Shown: positions 15,928 to 25,024, counted from the stretch's first letter. The stretch is DNA of 33,517 nucleotides from an uncultured bacterium (GCA_905214345.1 CAJMLV010000030.1:1-33517); one strand, 5' to 3'. Notes: generated by a model from the letters alone, not told the origin. Numbers and translations: made by a program.

Positions 15928-16779
15928 ATGGATCAAAGCCATACCTATCTCATTGTGGGCCTGGGCCTGCTGGGCGGCAAATACGCCCAGGTGCTCTCGG
16001 GCAAAGGGTACCGGGTCACCGGTATCGACAAGGACCCCGCCGCTGTGGCCTGGGCGCTGGAAAAGGAATACATCCGTGCCGGCGCCGACCATGATTTTGA
16101 AGAGCTGGTATCCGGGGCGGACCGGGTGGTCTTTGCGCTGTACCCCACCGCTTTTCTGGACTGGGTGCGGCAGTATGGACAGCTTCTGCGCCCCGGTACC
16201 CTGGTCACCGATGTGTCCGGCGTCAAGCGCGGGGTGGTAGGTCCGGTACAGTCCATGCTGCCCGAGGGTGTAGAGTTCATCGCCAGCCATCCCATGGCCG
16301 GGCGGGAGACCAGCGGCATCACCCACAGTGCCGAGGTGGATTTTGCCCCCGCCAATTTCATCATCACCCCCACCGATAAAAATACCCCCGAAGCCATCCA
16401 ATGGTGCGCCGACCTGGCCGGGACGCTGGGCTTTGCCCGCATCACCACCCTGACTCCCGCCGAGCATGACCGCATGATCGGCTATGTGAGCCAGCTGTGC
16501 CATGCCATCGCCGTCTGCCTGATGTGCGCTTCGGACAACACCGAACTGGCCTGCTATACCGGAGACTCCTTCCGGGATCTGACCCGCATTGCACGCATCA
16601 ACGACAAAATGTGGGCCGAACTGTTTTTGTGGAACAAGGATAACCTGATCGGGGAAATCGACATGTTCTCCGCCGCGCTGGACCGCCTGCGCGACCGCCT
16701 GGCGGCAGGGGACAGGGAAGGGCTGGAAGAGATGTTCCGCCTTTCCACCAAACGCCGTGAAGCCTTCGATAAAAAATAA
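15928..16779 (+). CDS. tyrA: Prephenate dehydrogenase
   Basis: This 283-residue NAD-dependent enzyme oxidises and decarboxylates prephenate to 4-hydroxyphenylpyruvate for tyrosine. It has the Rossmann motif GLGLLGGKYA near the start, then DVSGVKRGV, ASHPMAGRETSG (catalytic His region), a YVSQLCHAIA helix and GDSFRDLTRIA. It lacks an ACT or mutase domain, so mutase activity must come from PheA in the same operon. ATG 15928 lies six bases after aroA, with a GGGGAGTGAGGACGG region covering the junction. A WYL regulator follows 18 bases later. Confidence 0.94.
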   Translation: MDQSHTYLIVGLGLLGGKYAQVLSGKGYRVTGIDKDPAAVAWALEKEYIRAGADHDFEELVSGADRVVFALYPTAFLDWVRQYGQLLRPGTLVTDVSGVKRGVVGPVQSMLPEGVEFIASHPMAGRETSGITHSAEVDFAPANFIITPTDKNTPEAIQWCADLAGTLGFARITTLTPAEHDRMIGYVSQLCHAIAVCLMCASDNTELACYTGDSFRDLTRIARINDKMWAELFLWNKDNLIGEIDMFSAALDRLRDRLAAGDREGLEEMFRLSTKRREAFDKK

Positions 16780-16797
16780 CGCGAGGAGGAGACACCT

Positions 16798-17793
16798 ATG
16801 CCCCGCAAAGAAGGACAAAAACTGAAACTGCTCACCCTGCTGGAGATCCTCTCCCGGGAAACGGACGAACAGCACCCGCTGAGTGTGCCTCACCTGGTGG
16901 AACTGCTGCGGGAACGTGGGGTGGATGCCGAGCGCAAGAGCGTCTATGACGACATCCAGACCATCAACTCCATGCCCGGCGCTCCCTATGAGATCGTGCA
17001 GCAGCGGGGGCGCGGCGGCGGATACTACATGACCGATTCTCCCTTTGAGTTCGCCGAACTCAAACTGCTGGTGGACGCCGTGTATGCCAGCAAGTTCATC
17101 ACCGCCCGCAAAAGCCGCATCCTCATCGACAAGTTGGGCCGCTTTACCTCCCGTTACCGTCAGGCGGAACTGGACCGCACGGTGCTGGTTTCCGGCCGGG
17201 TGAAGAGCCAGGACGAAAAGATCCTGTACAGTGTGGATGCTTTGCACACCGCCATCACCACCGGGGTGCAGGTGCAGTTCAGATACTGTGACTGGAACCT
17301 GCAGAAACAGATGATCCCCCGCCATGGTGGTCAGCTGTACCGGGTCAGCCCCTGGGCGCTGGTGTGGGAAAACGGCAACTATTACCTGATCGCCTACACC
17401 GAAGGACATCTGCGCCATTACCGTGTGGACAAGATGCAGAAAGTGGAGCCTCTGCCGGAAGTACGCCGGGAAGGCGCCGACGAGTATGCCAAATTTGATG
17501 TCAACACCTACACCCAGCAGATGTTCGGCATGTTCAACGGGCCGCTGAAAAAGGTGACCCTGAAGTGCGAAAACCGCTTTGCCGGGGCCATGATCGACCG
17601 TTTCGGCACCGGGCCCACCCTGGTGCCCTGCGCCGGCGGCGAGCATTTCACCCTGACGGTGGACGTGCAGATCAGTCCCCAGTTCTTCGGCTGGGTGGCG
17701 GGTTTCGGTTCCGGGGTGGAGATCCTGACCCCTGCCGAGGTCCGTGCCGAGATGCGCAAAACGCTGGATACTTTGCAGAACATCTACCGCTGA
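16798..17793 (+). CDS. HTH-WYL transcriptional regulator (YafY-like)
   Basis: This is a 331-residue protein. Residues 1-75 form a DeoR-type winged helix (KLLTLLEILSRETDEQHPLS, then ERKSVYDDIQTIN as recognition helix and GGGYYMTD as wing). Residues about 140-215 are a WYL domain, with FRYCDW, YRVSPWALVWENGNYYLIAY (the WYL-type triplet reads YYL) and LRHYRVDKM. A WCX-like C-terminal part ends the protein. WYL domains bind nucleic acid or small ligands. It is probably cotranscribed with tyrA (18-base gap, GCGAGGAGGAGAC ribosome site), so it is a plausible controller of the aromatic operon or of the polysaccharide genes after it. The target and ligand are unknown. Confidence 0.9.
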   Translation: MPRKEGQKLKLLTLLEILSRETDEQHPLSVPHLVELLRERGVDAERKSVYDDIQTINSMPGAPYEIVQQRGRGGGYYMTDSPFEFAELKLLVDAVYASKFITARKSRILIDKLGRFTSRYRQAELDRTVLVSGRVKSQDEKILYSVDALHTAITTGVQVQFRYCDWNLQKQMIPRHGGQLYRVSPWALVWENGNYYLIAYTEGHLRHYRVDKMQKVEPLPEVRREGADEYAKFDVNTYTQQMFGMFNGPLKKVTLKCENRFAGAMIDRFGTGPTLVPCAGGEHFTLTVDVQISPQFFGWVAGFGSGVEILTPAEVRAEMRKTLDTLQNIYR

Positions 17794-17819
17794 TACGCGG
17801 AAAAGGGAGAGCCTGAATC

Positions 17820-19892
17820 TTGAAACAAACCCTGAAACGCATTTTTCCCTGGGTGCTGGTCCTGGCCGTTCTGGCGGGGCTGGCGGCCGTCCATGGTCTG
17901 GAAGCAAACTATGATGCCAGTTATGAGATCATGAACGGCGATTTCCAGAACTATAACCCGGTGCGCCACCTGCTGGCCGGGCAGACACCCTACAAGGACT
18001 TTACGGTCTATCTGGGGGCAGGGGAACTGTACAGTGTGGGCGGTCTGCTGCTGGTGCTGGGCAACAGCTTTGGCCGCAGCGTGTTTGCCACCAACTTCTG
18101 TACCTGGTTTTACTTTGAACTGCTGGTGCTGGCTGCCTGTCTGGTGGTGCTGGGCCGCGGCCGCCGTGCCATGGCCGCCTGCCCGGCGCTGTGCGCCTGG
18201 TTCCTGCTCATCGCCCACGATGTGCAGGTGCCGTTCTACGCCCAGATACGCCCACTCATCGAATATGCCGCCCGCAACGGCAACAGCGCCCGCATGATGC
18301 GCGGCGCGGCCTTGCCCCTGGCTGTCCTTCTGGTACTGTTGGGCCTGCGCGTGTGGAGCAGCCGGGACCGTTCGCTGCAGCGGGGCCGGGCGGTGGCGCC
18401 CTGGATGCTGGTGCCCGCCGTGGCGGGATTCCTGGTACCCTGGAGCAACGATATGGGCGCCGCCATGTACATTTCGGTGGCCCTGGGGTATGGTCTGTTC
18501 CTGCTGCGTCAGTACGGCACCGCCTGGAAGCAGGTCCTTGTGCGGGCGGGGCAGTACATCCTCATCAGCTGTGTGTCCCTGGGTGTATCGGTGCTGGCCA
18601 TCAGCTGGGGACATCCCATCGCATGGCTGCAGCAGACCCGCGGGATCAGCTCCTTCCAGGTGTGGTATTACGGCACCACCGCCGACAGCAAGCTTTGCTA
18701 TCTCACCGATTATATTCCCCAGCCCGCCGGGGCACTCTGCCTGGTTCTGGCGATCTGCTTTGCGGTGGGCATCTTCCGCTGCCGTGCGCCCCGTTCGGCG
18801 GCGCTGGCAGCCGCCGGTTTTGCCCTCTGCCTGGGCATGCCCTTGTGGAACCTGCTCTACTGCATCCTTTCCGGTGCCCGGGAAGGCGGTCCTACCGGCG
18901 GTGCGCAGGCACTGCTGGCCATTCTGGTCCCGCTGTTTGTGCTGCGCGCCTTGCTGACGGCAGCCGAACGCCTGCTCGCCGGCCGGGAAAAGCCCGCCCG
19001 TATCTTTACGGTGGGCGCCGGGGCGGTCTGCGGCGTGTTTGCCTGTGCCGTTCTGGTTGCGGGCATGGCCGGGCAGGTGCAGAGCCGTCTGGGCGGCCAT
19101 GGGGAACTGACCTATGTACCGGAACTGGGCGGCTGGTTCGGTGACCAGGCGGACAAGCTGGCCACCGAAAAGGCCATGAATGAGGGCAAGACCCTCTTCG
19201 GAACCTATTCCAGCGCTCTGGAGGCCATGACCGGCCAGCTGCAGCCCACCGGGGTGGATTACATCATCCACGCCATGGGGGACCGGCAACGGCTGGATTA
19301 CCTCACTGCCTTCCAGACCGGCACCTTTGACCGGGTGGTCACGCCCAGCGCCAAGGTGGCTTTGTCCGAACGGTGGAGCCGCAACGCCAACTGGTGGTTC
19401 TACCGGGAACTGTACCGTTGGTGGAACCCGGTGGCCAACACCTTCAACAGCGGCGGCATGCACCTGTTCTGGGAACGCACCGGTGTGTGCAACGACCTGG
19501 AGCAGCCCTGTACCGTGGATGTGGCTCAGGATGGCAAGACGGTGACCATCACCGTCACCGCCGATGACCCCACCTTCTGCGGTGTGGCTGATGTGGCGCT
19601 GGACTACACCTTTACCGTGGACAGCGGGTTTGCTTTGCGGGGCGGTCTGCACAGCTTTTTGTTCTGCACCGCAGTGACCGAAAACGAACTCTGTGTGGCG
19701 GCGGAACGGGACCCCAACCAGGGGGATTTCTTCCTGCCCACCGACCGCAGCGTCTACAACGTACCGGTGACCATCTCCGACGGCGTGGGTGTCATCACCC
19801 TGGAAGCGCTGCCCCGGGATGCAGCCAACGTCACCATCAACAGCGCCGTGGTGGAAGCCACCTACTTCGACTGGGAATATTTCTTTGAATAA
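17820..19892 (+). CDS. Large polytopic membrane protein, probably GT-C-like, with extracytoplasmic C-terminal domain
   Basis: This 690-residue protein has a hydrophobic N-terminal helix, then about ten further membrane segments to about residue 425, then a soluble C-terminal domain of about 260 residues rich in Trp, Asp and Thr. The first loop, EIMNGDFQNYNPVRHLLAGQ, places an acidic residue soon after the first helix, as in GT-C lipid-linked sugar transferases and PMT-like proteins. This is only a topological resemblance. It starts with TTG at 17820, supported by GGAAAAGGGAGAG upstream and by the hydrophobic start. It lies 26 bases after the WYL gene and before polysaccharide genes that have their own promoter. 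A role in surface glycan assembly is inferred from context. Confidence 0.7.
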   Translation: MKQTLKRIFPWVLVLAVLAGLAAVHGLEANYDASYEIMNGDFQNYNPVRHLLAGQTPYKDFTVYLGAGELYSVGGLLLVLGNSFGRSVFATNFCTWFYFELLVLAACLVVLGRGRRAMAACPALCAWFLLIAHDVQVPFYAQIRPLIEYAARNGNSARMMRGAALPLAVLLVLLGLRVWSSRDRSLQRGRAVAPWMLVPAVAGFLVPWSNDMGAAMYISVALGYGLFLLRQYGTAWKQVLVRAGQYILISCVSLGVSVLAISWGHPIAWLQQTRGISSFQVWYYGTTADSKLCYLTDYIPQPAGALCLVLAICFAVGIFRCRAPRSAALAAAGFALCLGMPLWNLLYCILSGAREGGPTGGAQALLAILVPLFVLRALLTAAERLLAGREKPARIFTVGAGAVCGVFACAVLVAGMAGQVQSRLGGHGELTYVPELGGWFGDQADKLATEKAMNEGKTLFGTYSSALEAMTGQLQPTGVDYIIHAMGDRQRLDYLTAFQTGTFDRVVTPSAKVALSERWSRNANWWFYRELYRWWNPVANTFNSGGMHLFWERTGVCNDLEQPCTVDVAQDGKTVTITVTADDPTFCGVADVALDYTFTVDSGFALRGGLHSFLFCTAVTENELCVAAERDPNQGDFFLPTDRSVYNVPVTISDGVGVITLEALPRDAANVTINSAVVEATYFDWEYFFE

Positions 19893-19901
19893 GAGCTCGT
19901 C

Positions 19902-19930
19902 TTGAAACCGGGGCGGGAGTATGGTATTCT
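19902..19930 (+). promoter_or_regulatory. Promoter of the polysaccharide transferase genes
   Basis: TTGAAA (19902-19907), a 17-base spacer and TATTCT (19925-19930) lie in the 93-base gap before the glycosylphosphotransferase gene. Confidence 0.65.
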
Positions 19931-19985
19931 ATATAGATGCCATTTATCGCATATTTTCTATTTTGTAAAGAAAGGAGCCGGCCGC

Positions 19986-21392
19986 ATGCTTGAAAAAAAC
20001 AAACGTATCCGGGCCTATGCCAGCAGTGCGTTGGATGCCGTGCTCCTCTTTGTGGCCTATCTGCTGGCCAATCACCTGCGGTTCAACTATATGCGCTTTT
20101 ACCAGCCCGGCGGCGCGGGCCCTGCGCTGGATATTGCCCAGGAGACCGTTTTTGCCGGTGGGTTGTATGCCGTGGCGGCGGTGGCGGTGTTCTGGCTGTG
20201 CGGACTGTATGATGCCTCTCGCCTGCGGGGCTTCTGGCGCCGCTGCCAGCTGATCATTCTGGTCAATGCAGTGTGCATCGTCGGATTTGAAGCGCTGCTC
20301 TACCAGTTCCGGGTGGTCAACTTCTCCCGTCTGGTGGTCATCCTGTTCTATGGCTTCGGTACCGGTTTCCTCATTATCAAACGCCTTATCCGTCGTTTTT
20401 ACGACCGCTGGCGTCATCGCCACGGCGAGGACTTCCACCATATTCTGCTGGTGGGCGGCGGCAAGGAGGCGGCCCAGTACCTGCGGGCGCTGGAACAGAA
20501 CCCCTATTACGGCTACCATGTGGACGGGTATCTGGCCAACAGCCCCAACCCGGCCCTGAAAGCCACGTACCTGGGACCGTACAAGAATCTGGAAGAAGCC
20601 CTGTGCACCCCCGGCCTGGATGAAGTGGTGGTGGCCCTGGATACCGAGGAGATGCACATGATCCCCCGGGCCCTGGCTGCCTGCGACAAAGAGGGGCTGC
20701 GCATCACCATGGTGCCCTTTTACAACGATTACCTGCCTGCCCGCCCCACCATCGACGTGCTGGGCAGCTGCAAGCTTATCAATGTGCGCCAGACTCCCTT
20801 CGACAACATCCTCAACGCTTTCGCCAAGCGTCTGTTCGACATTCTGGGCAGCCTGCTGCTCATCATCCTCACCAGCCCGGTGATGCTGGCGGTGGCCATC
20901 GGCGTCAAGCTGTCCAGCCCGGGGCCGGTCATCTTCTGCCAGAAGCGGGTGGGCCTGAACAAAAAGGAATTCATGATGTACAAGTTCCGGTCCATGCGGG
21001 TCAATGTCGATGAAAAGACCGGCTGGAGCACCAACTCCGACCCCCGCAAGACCCGGTTCGGCAGCCTGATCCGCAAGTTCAGCCTGGACGAACTGCCCCA
21101 GTTCTTCAACGTGCTGAAAGGGGACATGAGCCTGGTGGGCCCCCGTCCCGAAGTTCCCTATCATGTGGAACATTTCAAAGAAGAAATCCCCCGGTATCTG
21201 GTGCGCCAGCAGGTGCGCCCCGGCGTGACCGGCTGGGCGCAGGTCAACGGCCTGCGCGGTGATACCGACATTGCCGAGCGCATCCGGTATGATATCTGGT
21301 ATATCGAAAACTGGACTCTGGCGCTGGACATCAAGATCATCTTCCGCACGGCATTCGGCGGCAAGATGATCAACGACGAAAAGCTCATCTGA
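19986..21392 (+). CDS. Polyprenyl-phosphate glycosylphosphotransferase (WbaP/CpsE type)
   Basis: This 468-residue initiating enzyme of surface polysaccharide synthesis transfers a sugar-1-phosphate to undecaprenyl phosphate. Residues 1-150 hold four membrane helices. About 155-275 is a CoA-binding-like Rossmann region (HHILLVGGGKEAAQYL). Residues about 280-468 are the bacterial sugar transferase domain: KRLFDILGSLLLIILTSPVM (membrane re-entrant helix), GPVIFCQKRVGLNKKEFMMYKFRSMR, LDELPQFFNVLKGDMSLVGPRPE, RPGVTGWAQVNGLRGDTD. The chosen ATG at 19986 has AAAGGAG eight bases upstream; the frame is open further back but without a ribosome site. It has its own promoter and heads a run of four genes. 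The sugar it uses is not certain. Confidence 0.94.
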   Translation: MLEKNKRIRAYASSALDAVLLFVAYLLANHLRFNYMRFYQPGGAGPALDIAQETVFAGGLYAVAAVAVFWLCGLYDASRLRGFWRRCQLIILVNAVCIVGFEALLYQFRVVNFSRLVVILFYGFGTGFLIIKRLIRRFYDRWRHRHGEDFHHILLVGGGKEAAQYLRALEQNPYYGYHVDGYLANSPNPALKATYLGPYKNLEEALCTPGLDEVVVALDTEEMHMIPRALAACDKEGLRITMVPFYNDYLPARPTIDVLGSCKLINVRQTPFDNILNAFAKRLFDILGSLLLIILTSPVMLAVAIGVKLSSPGPVIFCQKRVGLNKKEFMMYKFRSMRVNVDEKTGWSTNSDPRKTRFGSLIRKFSLDELPQFFNVLKGDMSLVGPRPEVPYHVEHFKEEIPRYLVRQQVRPGVTGWAQVNGLRGDTDIAERIRYDIWYIENWTLALDIKIIFRTAFGGKMINDEKLI

Positions 21393-21429
21393 ACTGCCCG
21401 TTTCGTCGGAACCCCAAAGGAGGCAGCCC

Positions 21430-22584
21430 ATGCAAAACAACAAGCTGAAAGTGGCCATCGTGCACGACTGGCTGGTGTCCTACGCGGGCGCGGACCGCGT
21501 GGTGGATTGTATGCACCACGTGTTCCCCGACGCCCCCATCTATACCCTTGTCTATGATAAGGAAAAGATGCCCGCCTGGTTCCGGGACTACGACATCCGT
21601 ACCACCTGGATTCAAAAACTGCCTTTTGCCACCAAGCTTTACAAAAAGCTGCTGCCCCTGATGCCCGGTGCGTTTGAGGCCCTGGATCTTTCGGAATACG
21701 ATCTGGTGCTGTCCTCCTCCTCTTCCTGCAGCAAGGGGGTCATCACCCGGCCGGACGCGGTGCATATCTGCTACTGCCATACCCCCATCCGGTATGTGTG
21801 GGACTTCTATTACACCTACCGTGCCAACGCCAACCCCCTGGTGCGGGCAGTCATGCCCAGCCAGATGCACAAGCTGCGCCAGTGGGACAAGTGTGCCGCC
21901 GACCGGGTGGACTATTTCATTGCCAATTCCCGCTATATTGCCCAGCGCATCAAGAAATACTACCGCCGTGACAGCGATGTGATCTATCCCTGTGTTCACA
22001 TCAACCAGAGTCCTTTTGTGGAAAAAGAGGATTTCTACCTGGTGGTGGGCCGTTTTACCTGGTACAAGCGGATCGACCTGGCCGTGGCTGCCTGCACCAA
22101 ACTGGGCCGACGGCTGGTGGTCATCGGTACCGGCGACGAGGAATCCCGCCTGAAGGCCATGGCCGGCCCCACGGTGGAATTCAAGGGCGGCGGACTTTCG
22201 GACGAGGAAGTCCGGGGGTATTACCTGCGGGCCAAAGCGTTCCTCTTCCCCGGGGAAGAGGACTTCGGCATCACCCCTGTGGAAGCCCAGAGCGCCGGTA
22301 CCCCGGTGCTGGCCTTCGCTCGCGGCGGTGCCTGCGAAACGGTGGAGGACGGCCGTACCGGCCTGCTTTTCCATGCCCAGACGGTGGAAAGCCTGGCTGA
22401 ATGTATCGAAAAATTCGAAGCCGAAGGAGTGGCCTGTTCCAAGGAGGAGATCCGGGCACACAGCCTCAGCTTCAGCGAAGCGAGGTTTGAAGAGGAGCTG
22501 CGCGCCTACTGCGAGCGCCGCGTCCGGGACTGGCGCCGGGAACTGCGCGATTGCGCCCATCAGCCGAAGGAGGAAACAGATTGA
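21430..22584 (+). CDS. Glycosyltransferase family 4 (mannosyltransferase-like)
   Basis: This 384-residue GT-B enzyme is presumably cytoplasmic and extends the lipid-linked sugar made by the preceding gene. Features are VAIVHDWLVSYAGADRVVD near the start, a CYCHTPIRYVWDFYY loop, YFIANSRYIAQRIKKYY, VVGRFTWYKRIDLAV (start of the nucleotide-binding half), and PGEEDFGITPVEAQSAGTPVLAF with the EX7E pair. The N-terminal part resembles WbaZ-like mannosyltransferases. ATG 21430 has AAAGGAGG seven bases upstream. The end overlaps the next start by four bases (TTGA), which points to translational coupling. Donor and acceptor sugars are not known. Confidence 0.92.
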   Translation: MQNNKLKVAIVHDWLVSYAGADRVVDCMHHVFPDAPIYTLVYDKEKMPAWFRDYDIRTTWIQKLPFATKLYKKLLPLMPGAFEALDLSEYDLVLSSSSSCSKGVITRPDAVHICYCHTPIRYVWDFYYTYRANANPLVRAVMPSQMHKLRQWDKCAADRVDYFIANSRYIAQRIKKYYRRDSDVIYPCVHINQSPFVEKEDFYLVVGRFTWYKRIDLAVAACTKLGRRLVVIGTGDEESRLKAMAGPTVEFKGGGLSDEEVRGYYLRAKAFLFPGEEDFGITPVEAQSAGTPVLAFARGGACETVEDGRTGLLFHAQTVESLAECIEKFEAEGVACSKEEIRAHSLSFSEARFEEELRAYCERRVRDWRRELRDCAHQPKEETD

Positions 22585-23633
22585 GACCCATCGTGATCAA
22601 CGGCACGGTGCTGTGTGATCCCATCACCGGTATCCCGCGCTATGTCTATGAGGTGGTCACCCGCCTGGATGAACTGCTGACCGGCACCGGGCTGGACGTA
22701 CGGCTCTGCTACCGGGACGACGGCCGTCCCCTGCATCTGCCGCCCCTGAAAAATATCAAGATCGTGCCCCTCAAAGCCATCAAATACAGCTACAACCTGT
22801 TTGTCTTGCCTCATTATGTGCGCAAGCACGATGCTTTTTATCTGGGTCTGGCCAGCGATATGCTCATGGGCCGTCCCAGCGCCGTGGTGCTGCACGACAT
22901 CCGCCCGCTGGTCATGAATACCGACCGGGCGTTCTTCCGCTTCAAGTTCTGGGTGCATTGCCTGAGCATCCGGGCGTTTGCCCAGCGGGTGTATACCGTC
23001 AGCGATGACCAGCGGAAGCTGATTTCGGAACGGCTGCACATTCCCACCGCCCGCATCGGCCTGACCTACAATGGCTGGGAACATCTGCAGCCGGTAGAAC
23101 CGGACGAGAGCGTGTTCGACAAGCTGCCCGGCGTGGAAAAGGGCGAATATTTCTATGCCCTGGGCAGTCTGGCCGGGCACAAAAATTACAAGTGGATCCG
23201 GGAAGTGGCTGCCCGCAACCCCGACAAGACCTTTGTGGTGGCCGGCGGCAAGGACCTGGCGGCTTTCGGGGATGACAAGCAGGCGGTCAGCTCCGCCAAT
23301 CTGCATTATCCCGGCTATGTCACCGACAGGGAGAACAAGGCTCTGATGCAGAACTGCCGCGCCTTCCTGCACCCTGCGGTGTTTGAAGGATTCGGCATTC
23401 CGCCGCTGGAAGCTCTCAGCCTGGGAGCACAGGTGGCGGTGTCCAACGCATCCTGCCTGCCGGAACTCTACGGCAATACGGTGCGCTACTTTGACCCCAT
23501 GGATTACGATGTGGACCTGGATGAACTGATGTCCCGTCCGGTGGATTCCCCCCGGGAGATCCTGAAAAAATACAGCTGGCCGGTGACGGCAGAATTCTGG
23601 CTGGAGGAGATCCGCCGGTTTGCCGCTCAGTAA
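22581..23633 (+). CDS. Glycosyltransferase family 4
   Basis: This 350-residue GT-B glycosyltransferase is the second extender of the cluster. The N-terminus has ITGIPRYVYEVV, typical of GT4 acceptor domains. The C-terminal half has YALGSLAGHKNYKWI, VVAGGKDLAAFG, YPGYVTDRENKALMQNCRAF and HPAVFEGFGIPPLEALSLG, with the EX7E pair and a late SCLPELYG. It starts with TTG at 22581, backed by a strong AAGGAGGA six bases upstream, and overlaps the previous TGA. The frame is open to 22551 but that part lies within the upstream gene. The sugar specificity cannot be read from sequence. Confidence 0.92.
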   Translation: MRPIVINGTVLCDPITGIPRYVYEVVTRLDELLTGTGLDVRLCYRDDGRPLHLPPLKNIKIVPLKAIKYSYNLFVLPHYVRKHDAFYLGLASDMLMGRPSAVVLHDIRPLVMNTDRAFFRFKFWVHCLSIRAFAQRVYTVSDDQRKLISERLHIPTARIGLTYNGWEHLQPVEPDESVFDKLPGVEKGEYFYALGSLAGHKNYKWIREVAARNPDKTFVVAGGKDLAAFGDDKQAVSSANLHYPGYVTDRENKALMQNCRAFLHPAVFEGFGIPPLEALSLGAQVAVSNASCLPELYGNTVRYFDPMDYDVDLDELMSRPVDSPREILKKYSWPVTAEFWLEEIRRFAAQ

Positions 23634-23702
23634 AGGAGTCTGCACGGCGCCCGGGTCCTTTGTGGAACGCGGCGCCTGTTGTTACAAGGAGGTAACAGTA
23701 CA

Positions 23703-24839
23703 ATGGCAAAGCAGTACGATTATCTGATTGTGGGTGCCGGTCTGTTCGGCGCGGTGTTTGCCCACGAAGCCACCAAGGCCGGCCGCACCTGCCTGGTGAT
23801 CGACAAGCGGGACCACATTGCCGGCAACATCTACACCGAAAATGTGGAGGGAATCAACGTCCACCGTTACGGTGCCCACATCTTCCACACCAACAACAAG
23901 CAGGTGTGGGACTATGTGAACCGGTTTGCTGTGTTCAACCGCTACACCAACTCTCCCGTGGCCAACTACAAGGGCGAGCTGTACAACATGCCCTTCAACA
24001 TGAACACCTTCAACAAGATGTGGGGAGTGGTCACACCCGCCGAAGCTGAGGCCAAGATCGCGGAACAGCGGGCGGCGCATTTCACTGCCGAACCCAAGAA
24101 CCTGGAAGAGCAGGCCATCAACCTGGTGGGTACCGACATCTACGAGAAGCTGGTCAAGGGCTATACCGAAAAGCAGTGGGGCCGTCCCTGCGACCAGCTG
24201 CCTGCCTTCATCATCAAGCGGCTGCCGGTGCGCCTGACCTTCGACAACAACTACTTCAACGCGCTGTACCAGGGCATTCCCAACGGCGGCTATACCGCTA
24301 TGGTGGAAAAGATGCTCGCCGGTATCGAGGTCCGTCTGGGTGTCAACTACCTGAAGGACAAGGCCGAACTGGATGCGCTGGCCGGCCGGGTCATTTACAC
24401 CGGCCCCATCGACGCCTATTTCGACTATGCACTGGGCGCTCTGCAGTACCGCAGCGTCCGCTTTGAGACCGAACTGCTGGATTGCCCCAACTATCAGGGC
24501 AACGCGGTCATCAACTACACCGACGCCGAGACCCCGTATACCCGTATCATTGAGCACAAGCACTTTGAGTTCGGTTCCACCGAGCCCGGCACCAAGACGG
24601 TGATCAGCCGGGAGTATTCGGCGGAGTGGAAGCCCGGCGACGAGCCCTACTATCCCGTGAACGACGAGCAGAACAACGCTCTGTATGCCCGCTACAAGGC
24701 TCTGGCCGATGCCGAACCTCATGTGGTGTTCGGCGGCCGTCTGGGCGAATACCGTTACTACGATATGGACAAGGTCATCGAAAGCGCGCTGGAATGTGTC
24801 CGGGTGCAGCTGGACAAGATCAACCAGTACGGCAAATGA
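23703..24839 (+). CDS. glf: UDP-galactopyranose mutase
   Basis: This 378-residue FAD enzyme interconverts UDP-galactopyranose and UDP-galactofuranose, supplying Galf for surface glycans. Motifs are the dinucleotide fold VGAGLFGAVFAHEA, DKRDHIAGN, VHRYGAHIFHTNNKQVWDYV, GYTEKQWGR, RLPVRLTFDNNYF, YTGPIDAYFDYALGALQYRS and EYRYYDMDKVIESALE. All active-site blocks are intact and length matches the family. The ATG at 23703 has AAGGAGGTAA at 23686-23695. It is the last gene before a strong terminator, and it implies that the polymer built by this cluster, or another one in the cell, contains galactofuranose. Confidence 0.97.
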   Translation: MAKQYDYLIVGAGLFGAVFAHEATKAGRTCLVIDKRDHIAGNIYTENVEGINVHRYGAHIFHTNNKQVWDYVNRFAVFNRYTNSPVANYKGELYNMPFNMNTFNKMWGVVTPAEAEAKIAEQRAAHFTAEPKNLEEQAINLVGTDIYEKLVKGYTEKQWGRPCDQLPAFIIKRLPVRLTFDNNYFNALYQGIPNGGYTAMVEKMLAGIEVRLGVNYLKDKAELDALAGRVIYTGPIDAYFDYALGALQYRSVRFETELLDCPNYQGNAVINYTDAETPYTRIIEHKHFEFGSTEPGTKTVISREYSAEWKPGDEPYYPVNDEQNNALYARYKALADAEPHVVFGGRLGEYRYYDMDKVIESALECVRVQLDKINQYGK

Positions 24840-24859
24840 TCGGTTCTTGAAATTTTACA

Positions 24860-24904
24860 AATCAGGCGGCAGACCCATGTTTCCGGGCCTGCCGCCTGAT
24901 TTTC
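24860..24904 (+). terminator. Terminator of the polysaccharide operon
   Basis: AATCAGGCGGCAG (24860-24872) and CTGCCGCCTGATT (24889-24901) are exact complements, 13 base pairs around a 16-base loop, followed by a short T-run. The symmetry and upstream A and T content may let it work both ways. Confidence 0.9.
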
Positions 24905-24927
24905 CAGAGGGGAGAGGGCATAAAAAT

Positions 24928-24956
24928 TTGATTTTTGCGCTGTGTTACGGTACAAT
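24928..24956 (+). promoter_or_regulatory. Promoter of rpe and the Rnf-like genes
   Basis: TTGATT (24928-24933), a 17-base spacer and TACAAT (24951-24956) are present. The leader then contains a GC hairpin, GCGCGGG (24974-24980) with CCCGCGC (24984-24990), before the ribosome site. Confidence 0.72.
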
Positions 24957-25024
24957 AAATCATGTATGAGTGTGCGCGGGGTGCCCGCGCGGGAAAGAGT
25001 AATAAAGGAAATAGGAATTTTGCC

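Noticed and set aside
14608..17907. Long open frame on the minus strand (1099 codons)
   Set aside because: It is antisense to aroA, tyrA and the WYL gene, all of which have full family motifs; its composition is that of a GC-rich shadow.
23645..23678. GGCGCC...GGCGCC hairpin before glf
   Set aside because: The stem has internal mismatches and no T-run follows; it may only be a GC-rich spacer, so it was not called a terminator.
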